Positions 1 to 5,305 of a stretch of 5,305 nucleotides of DNA are shown here, piece by piece (the first letter of the stretch is position 1; each line of letters starts with the position of its first letter). Origin of the DNA: Flavobacteriaceae bacterium (lineage in GTDB: Bacteria > Bacteroidota > Bacteroidia > Flavobacteriales > Flavobacteriaceae); the NCBI GenBank assembly GCA_015493405.1, contig WGDF01000234.1, positions 1-5,305 of the forward strand, written 5' to 3'. Made by a program: the position numbers and the translations under genes. The notes beneath the pieces were generated by a model. It was not told the DNA's origin. It did no database searches and saw only the letters and a program-made list of their open reading frames with translations.

Positions 1-536
1 CGTGCTTCTTCATCATTGATAATAAGGATATCAATATTTTTTAAAACAATCATCAAATCATCCCAAGCCGTATTCATCCAGAAATTCATCGTGTCCAAAG
101 CAATCAATTTGGGGCGTTTCGACATTTGGTCTATGACGGATTGTTGCAAAACCGGATGCAAATTGCCCAACATTAAAAATTCGGCATCTTTAAAGGAATC
201 GGGCACAATAGGATTAAAATGTGCCAGCGCATTCACTTCGGTAACCAAAGTGTCTCGTCTATTCAAATCATTATGGTATTTTCCTTTCCAGTAAAAAGTC
301 TTTTCACCTTTCAGCTTTTCGATTCCCGAGATATCAATATGACGGTCTTTAAATTTTTGAAGATAATCATCAGGGAAATCTTCACCGATTACAGAAACAA
401 TTCCAACCTGATCCGTTAACATTTTGGCTGCCATTGAGATATAGGAAGCCGACCCACCCAGTATTTTTCCTGTTTGGCCAAAAGGCGTTATAATTTCATC
501 AAAGGCAACCGTGCCAACTGCTAATATTTTGGACAT
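1..536 (-). CDS. PfkB/ribokinase-family sugar kinase, N-terminal part (cut by window edge)
   Basis: The frame opens at the ATG on 536-534 and stays open to the left edge, giving about 178 residues of a protein that is usually near 300. Seen: an N-terminal beta strand MSKILAVGTVAFDEI; the substrate-side glycine pair GGSASYISMAAK at about 27-38; VSVIGEDFPDDYL at about 48-59, matching the family's G.D.fG segment; and LIINDEEA at 171-178, matching the ribokinase NxxEA motif. The C-terminal DTxGAGD catalytic and anion-hole motif would lie off the window and cannot be checked. Family members phosphorylate sugars or nucleosides with ATP in the cytoplasm; the substrate cannot be told from this half. 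The gene lies 112 bp downstream of the prenyltransferase gene, on the same strand, and has its own promoter candidate. A short inverted repeat (AATCAT-ATT-ATGATT, 539-553) sits just before the start codon. Confidence 0.9.
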   Translation of the reverse strand, partial: MSKILAVGTVAFDEIITPFGQTGKILGGSASYISMAAKMLTDQVGIVSVIGEDFPDDYLQKFKDRHIDISGIEKLKGEKTFYWKGKYHNDLNRRDTLVTEVNALAHFNPIVPDSFKDAEFLMLGNLHPVLQQSVIDQMSKRPKLIALDTMNFWMNTAWDDLMIVLKNIDILIINDEEA

Positions 537-612
537 AAAATCATATTATGATTAATACACCGCGAAAATAATTGTTTTTCATTGTTTTTTTAGCTTTTTT
601 TGATAAAGTTTA

Positions 613-630
613 TTAACAATATGCTGTTAA
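613..630. promoter_or_regulatory. 18-bp dyad TTAACA-N6-TGTTAA at the predicted start of kinase transcription
   Basis: A perfect 6+6 inverted repeat with a 6-nt centre directly abuts the downstream side of the TAGCTTTG -7 box, so it covers the expected transcription start. The position and symmetry fit an operator for a dimeric repressor. The sequence is AT-rich, however, and there is no second copy in the window. It lacks a following T-run in either direction and is therefore not a convincing terminator. Confidence 0.3.
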
Positions 631-664
631 CAAAGCTATTTTTATGCCTTATGCTCCAATCAAA
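631..664 (-). promoter_or_regulatory. Bacteroidota-type promoter for the PfkB-family kinase
   Basis: On the minus strand TAGCTTTG (638-631) matches the TAnnTTTG -7 consensus exactly, and TTTG at 664-661 forms a -33 box with a 22-nt spacer. The -33 box lies inside the last codons of the prenyltransferase gene. Transcription would start near 624 and leave a 5' leader of about 88 nt before the kinase ATG. No clear intrinsic terminator separates the two genes, so read-through from the upstream operon is also possible. Confidence 0.6.
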
Positions 665-1518
665 ATAATTGCAAACACGCCTAAAGCTAATAATAGCTTG
701 ACCCAAATATAAAATTGAATGTAATAGCGTTTTTTGAAATAAAAAAACAAAAAGCCAAAGGCGTATATTAACATAGAAAAATAAAAATAATATTTCATGT
801 CGCCGATATAGTCATAGTGTAATAATTTATATATCGGCACCAAAGTCAGCAAACTGACGAACAAAATTAGATTTTTAGCTTTCTTTTCACCATAAACTAT
901 AGGAATGGTTTGTTTGCCTTCAACCATATCCCCTTTTAGCTTGACAAAATCCTTAACCAAATTTTTTATCAATAAAATTAAAAATAGAAAAGTAGCATGC
1001 CAAAAGATAAAGCCATTAAAAGTTTTGAAATATAAGAAAATGGCAAAAAAAGGAAAAATACTTAAAATGGTAAGCCCCAAATTATTAATAAAAGGCAGAT
1101 TTTGGATTTTGTGAGAGTAAAACCAAATCAAAAAGATGTAAACACTAAAGAAAACCGCCGCCCGCCAAGAAATGAAACCGGCAAACACGACAGCCAAAAA
1201 ATTTAATGAGAAATAAAGATATAAACGATTGCGCTGAGACAATTGCTGTTCGAGCAAAGTTTTTTCGGGTCGATTGATCATGTCCTTTTTAACATCATAA
1301 AAAGCATTGATTATATAACCGGCGGCAATGCTCAAAGCAGTAGCCGACAATAAGGCCCAAAATTTGTAATCAGTCAATAAAACTATAAAATGCTTTTGCG
1401 GTGCAAAAAAATATTTTGCCGTTAAAAAAAAAGCAAGGCTCAGCAGTAAAATATTTTGCACCCGTACCAAGGCAAAAAATGAAAAAAATTGAGCCATAAA
1501 GTTCGGGCGATTGTGCAT
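649..1518 (-). CDS. UbiA-family membrane prenyltransferase, probably DGGGP-synthase-like
   Basis: This 289-residue, strongly hydrophobic protein fits the normal size and the eight-to-nine-helix plan of UbiA enzymes, which sit in the cytoplasmic membrane and transfer a polyprenyl diphosphate chain to an acceptor using Mg2+. Both Asp-rich motifs are present: NAFYDVKKD at 71-79, followed by INRPEKT, and KDFVKLKGD at 189-197, followed by GKQTIP. The start ATG (1518-1516) lies 11 nt after the mevalonate kinase stop; an in-frame ATG at 1497 (MAQFF) is an alternative. Flavobacterial homologues beside mevalonate genes are commonly annotated as geranylgeranylglycerol-phosphate geranylgeranyltransferase, the archaeal ether-lipid step. 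The acceptor is inferred here, and a quinone-type or other lipid acceptor is possible. Co-transcription with the mevalonate kinase is very likely and links isoprenoid supply with its use. Confidence 0.88.
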   Translation of the reverse strand: MHNRPNFMAQFFSFFALVRVQNILLLSLAFFLTAKYFFAPQKHFIVLLTDYKFWALLSATALSIAAGYIINAFYDVKKDMINRPEKTLLEQQLSQRNRLYLYFSLNFLAVVFAGFISWRAAVFFSVYIFLIWFYSHKIQNLPFINNLGLTILSIFPFFAIFLYFKTFNGFIFWHATFLFLILLIKNLVKDFVKLKGDMVEGKQTIPIVYGEKKAKNLILFVSLLTLVPIYKLLHYDYIGDMKYYFYFSMLIYAFGFLFFYFKKRYYIQFYIWVKLLLALGVFAIILIGA

Positions 1519-1529
1519 AATCTCAAACT

Positions 1530-2468
1530 TTAAAAACGGTAAACCACCTGTAGTTTGTAATCTTTGAGTTGTTGTTTGGTTTTATCAAAATCTTCGGTAA
1601 AGCCCAAAATGTAACCGCCTCCGCCTGAACCGCAAAGCTTGAGATAGTAATCGTCGGTATCCATTCCTTTTTTCCAAACAGACATCATATGCGTGGGAAT
1701 CATCGGTTTAAAATTGTGATAAACCGTTGTCGATAATTGTTTTAGATTACCAAAAAGTGATTTGACATTGCCTTGTAAAAAGTCATTGACACAGGCATCG
1801 GTATATCTTATAAATTCTGTTTTTAATGTTTTTCTAAAGCCTTCCTGCTTCATCTTTTCCATAAAAATACTGACCATATCACCGGTTTCTCCGATTTGCT
1901 CGGAATCTATTAAAAAAATGGCGCCTTTACCTTTTTGTTGTGATGGAATGCCGGCCGGTTCAATATTCTGTTGTGATTGAATCAAAATAGGCATACTCAA
2001 ATAGCTGTTAAGTGGGTCTAAGCCGGAACTTTTACCGTGAAAATAACTCTCCATCAGGGCAAAAACCGATTTGAGTTTTAAGAGTTTGTCGCGGGTTAGA
2101 TTTTCAAGAACCGTTGTTTTATTTTGAGCGTAGCGCTCATATACAGCTGCTACCACCGCCCCTGAACTGCCGACGCCGTAACCTTCGGGGATATTTGATT
2201 TGAAAAATAAGCCTTTATTCAAATCGGCTTCAAATTGGGCCAAATCCAACTGCAATAATGTTGGATTTTCGACTTGCACCTGCTTTAAATAATGAAAAAA
2301 TTGATGCAATTTAGAATTAGAATCTCGCACCACCTCATCTTTTAAATCGCCCCAAAACAGACCGCCTTGGTATTGGGTATAAGGAATCGCTAAGCCTTTG
2401 GAATCTTTAATGATACCATACTCGCCAAACAATAAAATCTTGGCATAAAAAAGTGGTCCTTTTTTCAT
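1530..2468 (-). CDS. mvk: Mevalonate kinase (GHMP kinase superfamily)
   Basis: This cytoplasmic enzyme phosphorylates mevalonate with ATP in the mevalonate route to isopentenyl diphosphate. The protein has 312 residues, full length for the flavobacterial form. Seen: an N-terminal KILLFGEYGII strand at about 10-20, where most family members have GEHAVV; the GHMP ATP-binding loop IPEGYGVGSSGA at about 93-104; HGKSSGLDPLNSYL at about 144-157, carrying the likely catalytic Asp (151) in the SGxD setting typical of mevalonate kinases; and the C-terminal glycine motif KLCGSGGGGYILGF at about 277-290. I chose the ATG at 2468-2466; a TTG codon directly before it is a less likely start. A TAAAA stretch lies a little upstream of the start, as is common in flavobacteria. 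The gene heads an operon with the UbiA-family gene. Phosphomevalonate kinase or another GHMP kinase is a weaker alternative. Confidence 0.87.
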   Translation of the reverse strand: MKKGPLFYAKILLFGEYGIIKDSKGLAIPYTQYQGGLFWGDLKDEVVRDSNSKLHQFFHYLKQVQVENPTLLQLDLAQFEADLNKGLFFKSNIPEGYGVGSSGAVVAAVYERYAQNKTTVLENLTRDKLLKLKSVFALMESYFHGKSSGLDPLNSYLSMPILIQSQQNIEPAGIPSQQKGKGAIFLIDSEQIGETGDMVSIFMEKMKQEGFRKTLKTEFIRYTDACVNDFLQGNVKSLFGNLKQLSTTVYHNFKPMIPTHMMSVWKKGMDTDDYYLKLCGSGGGGYILGFTEDFDKTKQQLKDYKLQVVYRF

Positions 2469-2490
2469 CAACAGGGTGTTTTAATAAATA

Positions 2491-2498
2491 CAAAGGTA
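2491..2498 (-). promoter_or_regulatory. -7 promoter box of the mevalonate kinase operon
   Basis: TACCTTTG on the minus strand matches TAnnTTTG exactly and lies 22 nt upstream of the ATG, so the mRNA leader would be short (about 15 nt). I see no matching -33 TTG at the usual 17-23 nt spacing, so only the -7 element is well supported. Confidence 0.55.
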
Positions 2499-2519
2499 GC
2501 AATTTTTTAAATAGATTTA

Positions 2520-2549
2520 TTGACATCCAACTTTTTATGATAAGGTTTG
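2520..2549 (+). promoter_or_regulatory. Candidate promoter for cas1-cas2
   Basis: TTG at 2520-2522 is followed after 19 nt by AAGGTTTG (2542-2549), one mismatch from TAnnTTTG. Transcription would start around 2556, about 50 nt before the cas1 ATG. It matters because cas1 has no upstream gene on its strand here and needs its own promoter. TAACTTTT at 2582-2589 is another near-match but lacks a properly spaced -33 element. Confidence 0.35.
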
Positions 2550-2607
2550 GCTTACAAAATATTTTTTTTAATTAAATTGTATAACTTTTTATTTAAAACG
2601 ATAAATT

Positions 2608-3492
2608 ATGTTAAAACGAAGTATTTTTATTGGAAACAAAGCCAAAATTACAACTCAATATGAACAATTAATAATTCAAACAGAGCAAAAAAAGGGTAAC
2701 ATACCAATTGAAGATTTAGGCTTTATCATTATTGAAAATCAACAAACTTATGTTAGTGTACCGGCTCTAAACAAGTTGATTGCTAATAATGTTTCGGTTG
2801 TATTTTGCAATGAAAAACATATGCCCGTTTCAATGTTGCTGAATTTGGACGGTCATCATATCCAACAGGAAATTTTTTCCTTACAAATAAAGGCAAGCGA
2901 ACCTTTAAAAAAACAATTATGGCAACAAACTGTCAAGAAAAAAATAGAGCACCAAGGGGCATTGCTGGACAAATTGGAAAAAACCGGACACCCCTTAGAT
3001 TTTTATGCATCAAAAGTACTGAGTGGCGATACGACGAATAGAGAAGCTATGGCGGCAGCCTACTATTGGAAACACTTATTTGAATTTCCGTTTGTCAGAG
3101 AAAGAAACGGTGATTTTCCAAATTTGTTTTTAAACTATGGCTATACCATTTTGCGCGCTGCCGTCGCTCGGGCTTTGTCGGGTAGTGGTTTATTAAATAC
3201 CTTGGGTATACATCATCGTAATAAATATAATGCGTATGCTTTAGCAGATGATATAATGGAACCTTTTCGGCCTTTGGTTGATGCAAAAGTTTTAAACTTA
3301 ATACTGAGCAGTAATGTAAGAGAATTGACACCCGATATAAAAGCAGCTTTGATAAATATTACAACGGAGACGGTATATTTTGAAGATTTCAAGAGTCCGT
3401 TAATGGTTGGTTTACAACGCGTTGCCTCATCATTACAACAATGCTTAGCAGGTAAGCGTCGAAAAATTAACTACCCTTCATTATGGAATTAA
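2608..3492 (+). CDS. cas1: CRISPR-associated endonuclease/integrase Cas1, type II-C-like
   Basis: Cas1 is the metal-dependent integrase that, as a Cas1-Cas2 complex, inserts new spacers into the array. The 294-residue length is normal for type II Cas1. Seen: an N-terminal beta-rich part (MLKRSIFIGNKAKI, then VSVPALNKLIANNVSVVFCN at 49-68); the helical catalytic domain with NREAMAAAYYW at 144-154, where Glu146 is the likely first metal ligand; IHHRNKYNA at 201-209, with His202 or His203; and ADDIMEPFRP at 213-222, with Asp214 or Asp215. All three metal-binding positions look intact, so the protein should be active. The gene starts at an ATG with TAAAA nearby upstream and overlaps cas2 by 10 bp. 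Unusually, the gene upstream is not cas9 but a divergent mevalonate kinase. The subtype comes from overall resemblance and repeat type, not from an effector gene. Confidence 0.96.
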   Translation: MLKRSIFIGNKAKITTQYEQLIIQTEQKKGNIPIEDLGFIIIENQQTYVSVPALNKLIANNVSVVFCNEKHMPVSMLLNLDGHHIQQEIFSLQIKASEPLKKQLWQQTVKKKIEHQGALLDKLEKTGHPLDFYASKVLSGDTTNREAMAAAYYWKHLFEFPFVRERNGDFPNLFLNYGYTILRAAVARALSGSGLLNTLGIHHRNKYNAYALADDIMEPFRPLVDAKVLNLILSSNVRELTPDIKAALINITTETVYFEDFKSPLMVGLQRVASSLQQCLAGKRRKINYPSLWN

Positions 3493-3812
3493 ATGCATAT
3501 AGAATTATGTGGGTTTTTGTATTTTTTGATTTACCGACCGAAACCAAACGCGACCGTAAAAATGCGTCCAATTTTAGAAAACGTTTACTTAAAGACGGCT
3601 TTGATATGATGCAATATTCAGTCTATATCCGACATTGTGCCAGCAGTGAAAGTGCTGATGCCCACGAAAAAAGGGTCGCTTCGTTTATCCCGCCTAAGGG
3701 GAAAGTGAGTGTAGTGCGTATTACCGATAAGCAATTTTCATTTATCAAAAACTATTGGGGAAAATCGGAGGAACCGCCTAAACCGCCACCATTACAATTG
3801 GAATTGTTTTAG
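3483..3812 (+). CDS. cas2: CRISPR-associated protein Cas2, type II-C-like
   Basis: Cas2 is the small ferredoxin-fold dimer that bridges two Cas1 dimers during spacer integration. The 109-residue product has the type II signature: first strand MWVFVFFDLP at 9-18 with the conserved Asp16, then FRKRLLKDGFDMMQYSVYIR at about 31-50, a KGKVSVVRITDKQF strand, and a C-terminal tail ending in QLELF that follows a proline-rich stretch. The ATG at 3483 lies inside the last codons of cas1, a translationally coupled arrangement. An in-frame ATG at 3507 would give MWVFVFFDLP, but the residues before it (NAYRI) look like flavobacterial Cas2, so I keep the first start. The stop is followed at once by the terminator hairpin. 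Confidence 0.95.
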   Translation: MELNAYRIMWVFVFFDLPTETKRDRKNASNFRKRLLKDGFDMMQYSVYIRHCASSESADAHEKRVASFIPPKGKVSVVRITDKQFSFIKNYWGKSEEPPKPPPLQLELF

Positions 3813-3816
3813 CAAT

Positions 3817-3865
3817 AAAAAAATGCTTCAATAAGTGTTTATCAGGCACTTAAAGAAGCATTTTT
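3817..3865. terminator. Bidirectional intrinsic terminator between cas2 and the array
   Basis: The stem is TGCTTC (3824-3829), AA, TAAGTG (3832-3837), a 9-nt loop, CACTTA (3847-3852), AA, GAAGCA (3855-3860): two perfect 6-bp stems around a symmetric AA/AA internal loop. A run of A precedes it (3817-3823) and a run of T follows it (3861-3865), so it has a U-tract in both directions. On the plus strand it ends the cas1-cas2 mRNA 12 bp after the stop codon. On the minus strand it would stop a transcript arriving from the array. Confidence 0.85.
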
Positions 3866-3866
3866 A

Positions 3867-3891
3867 GTCGACAATATTTTAATTTAACAAC
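3867..3891 (-). repeat. Possible degenerate terminal CRISPR repeat (or anti-repeat-like sequence)
   Basis: Read on the plus strand, this stretch has GTC, then ATTTTAAT (3876-3883), then terminal CAAC (3888-3891), in the same order as in the true repeat but with about 2 and 3 bases missing between the blocks. It ends 28 nt before the first intact repeat, close to the 29-31 nt spacer length. That fits an eroded last repeat at the old end of the array. The region is AT-rich and the match is short, so chance resemblance is possible. Confidence 0.35.
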
Positions 3892-3919
3892 TTCAATATC
3901 AGCAATTAACACGTGTGCT

Positions 3920-5305
3920 AATATTGTCAATGAACGATTTTAATCAAACCACAACACACAAGGAAACTTAATATTTTCAAGAGAAAATATTGTCAATGAA
4001 CGATTTTAATCAAACCACAACTGCCAGTGTGCGCAAAATCATTTTATCCGGAAATATTGTCAATGAACGATTTTAATCAAACCACAACCAAGCGTAGCGG
4101 GGAACAGGTAGAGAGGGCAATATTGTCAATGAACGATTTTAATCAAACCACAACGTATGGTGCGTAGCGGAATATATGCACCGAATATTGTCAATGAACG
4201 ATTTTAATCAAACCACAACAGAGGGTATTTTTATAATACCGGGATTTGAAATATTGTCAATGAACGATTTTAATCAAACCACAACCAAAAGATATGAAAT
4301 ACGTCCTGATTACGAAATATTGTCAATGAACGATTTTAATCAAACCACAACACTACCAAACAGATAAACATCAAGCTATTGAATATTGTCAATGAACGAT
4401 TTTAATCAAACCACAACCTATTAGACGCTGTGCAATAACCATTTGTGAATATTGTCAATGAACGATTTTAATCAAACCACAACGAAGAGTCAGGAATTAT
4501 ATTCGTCGCTTCAATATTGTCAATGAACGATTTTAATCAAACCACAACCAAACACATTAAATTCTGACACGTTACAATAATATTGTCAATGAACGATTTT
4601 AATCAAACCACAACTTTAGGAAATATGATAAATGTCAGTTTTTTAATATTGTCAATGAACGATTTTAATCAAACCACAACAAGCACTGATGCAAAAGCAC
4701 GGCATTAGTAATATTGTCAATGAACGATTTTAATCAAACCACAACGGAACGTTATAAGCAATTATTATTAAGTGAAATATTGTCAATGAACGATTTTAAT
4801 CAAACCACAACATCGGGATTATCGTTACTCATTCCTACATTAATATTGTCAATGAACGATTTTAATCAAACCACAACCGCTAGAAGCGTCAACATTATCT
4901 AAACCCTAATATTGTCAATGAACGATTTTAATCAAACCACAACCGGTCGCGGGTCAATCCTACTATATATGTAAATATTGTCAATGAACGATTTTAATCA
5001 AACCACAACCACTATTCTCGTTTAGTGCTTTGATTATTTAATATTGTCAATGAACGATTTTAATCAAACCACAACATATTAACATTAACTTCGCTAAAAG
5101 AAAAAATATTGTCAATGAACGATTTTAATCAAACCACAACCGAAAGCTTTGTAGTTCAGAAAGTCTAAGAAATATTGTCAATGAACGATTTTAATCAAAC
5201 CACAACACGTGCCTGCGGGTCCGGGATAATGGAATTAATATTGTCAATGAACGATTTTAATCAAACCACAACTTTATGCCAAAGATTTAGATAAACTATT
5301 ATAAT
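3920..5305 (-). CRISPR. CRISPR array, type II-C-like, 21 complete repeats, continuing past the window
   Basis: The repeat is 36 bp, beginning AATATTGTCAATGA and ending AATCAAACCACAAC on the plus strand. Repeats start at 3920, 3986, 4053, 4119, 4184, 4250, 4316, 4382, 4448, 4513, 4579, 4645, 4710, 4776, 4842, 4908, 4974, 5040, 5105, 5171 and 5237, and all read as identical. Spacers are 30 nt, except spacer 2 (31) and spacers 4, 9, 12 and 18 (29); no spacer occurs twice. After the 30-nt spacer 21 (5273-5302) the final bases AAT (5303-5305) begin another repeat. On the minus strand the repeat starts GTTGTGGTTTGATT and ends GACAATATT, the orientation of crRNA in type II-C systems (5' GTTGT, 3' ACAAT-like), so I assign transcription to the minus strand, toward cas2. 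The repeat has no strong internal hairpin, as expected for tracrRNA/RNase III processing. Confidence 0.98.

Noticed and set aside
539..553. AATCAT-ATT-ATGATT dyad before the PfkB-family start as a regulatory RNA hairpin
   Set aside because: It is a short stem of only AT-rich pairs with a 3-nt loop, too weak to claim a function without conservation.
2469..2471. TTG directly before the ATG as the mevalonate kinase start
   Set aside because: It adds only one residue, and an ATG follows immediately. ATG is the far more likely initiator.
2520..2541. TTGACA (2520-2525) with TATGAT (2536-2541) as a classical sigma-70 promoter
   Set aside because: The spacer is only 10 nt, far from 17, and Bacteroidota housekeeping promoters use a different consensus.
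2469..2607. tracrRNA in the mevalonate kinase-cas1 intergenic region
   Set aside because: No stretch resembling the repeat's AATCAAACCACAA core is present on either strand, and no terminator-like hairpin follows.
3095..3331. 78-codon minus-strand open frame inside cas1
   Set aside because: It lies wholly opposite the conserved Cas1 catalytic domain and shows no recognisable domain. The plus-strand frames at 16-294, 219-419, 905-1114 and 1762-1980 are likewise shadows of the minus-strand genes they lie opposite.
3824..3860. The hairpin after cas2 as the 3' end of a tracrRNA read on the minus strand
   Set aside because: A tracrRNA would need an anti-repeat just upstream on the same strand. 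The minus strand there carries at most a degenerate copy of the crRNA-sense repeat, which would not pair with crRNA. A shared terminator explains it better.
4176..4902. Open frames at 4176-4367 and 4714-4902 encoding a repeated ILSMNDFNQTTT peptide
   Set aside because: The 36-bp repeat is open in this frame and most repeat-spacer units are 66 bp, so the frame is kept by arithmetic. These are translations of the CRISPR array, not a repeat protein.
3920..5305. Type VI-B (Cas13b) array as an alternative, since those are also found in flavobacteria with 36-bp repeats
   Set aside because: VI-B repeats typically end in ACAAC in the crRNA sense and their loci usually lack cas1-cas2. Here the crRNA-sense repeat ends in GACAATATT and cas1-cas2 of type II character are adjacent, so II-C fits better. 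It is not excluded that another array shares this adaptation module.

Overview
This AT-rich window reads as a member of the Bacteroidota, most likely class Flavobacteriia. The supporting signs are TAnnTTTG-type -7 promoter boxes, starts without Shine-Dalgarno sites, a flavobacterial-type mevalonate kinase beside a UbiA-family prenyltransferase, and a type II-C-like Cas1/Cas2 pair with a 36-bp repeat that reads GTTGTGGTTTGATT... on the minus strand.

Left part (1-2468), all on the minus strand: an operon of mevalonate kinase (1530-2468) followed 11 bp later by a UbiA-family prenyltransferase (649-1518), then the N-terminal 178 codons of a PfkB/ribokinase-family kinase that runs off the left edge (1-536). 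The first two genes fit isoprenoid supply followed by prenyl transfer to a lipid acceptor. The kinase has its own likely promoter overlapping the end of the prenyltransferase gene, with an 18-bp dyad near the predicted transcription start.

Middle (2469-2607): a short divergent intergenic region with a good -7 box for the mevalonate kinase operon and a weaker promoter candidate for cas1.

Right part (2608-5305): cas1 and cas2 overlap by 10 bp on the plus strand. A 107-bp gap then holds a strong two-way terminator hairpin and a repeat-like remnant. After it comes a CRISPR array of 21 complete, identical 36-bp repeats with spacers of 29-31 nt. The array is not finished: the last three bases are the start of a 22nd repeat at the correct spacing. 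Repeat orientation, the terminator and the remnant together suggest that the array is transcribed on the minus strand toward cas2, with its leader beyond the right edge.

The main oddity is the layout. In flavobacterial II-C loci cas9 normally lies directly upstream of cas1, but here that position holds the divergent mevalonate kinase operon, and no cas9 or recognisable tracrRNA is present. The window therefore shows an adaptation module plus array whose effector must lie beyond the array, lie elsewhere in the genome, or be missing.
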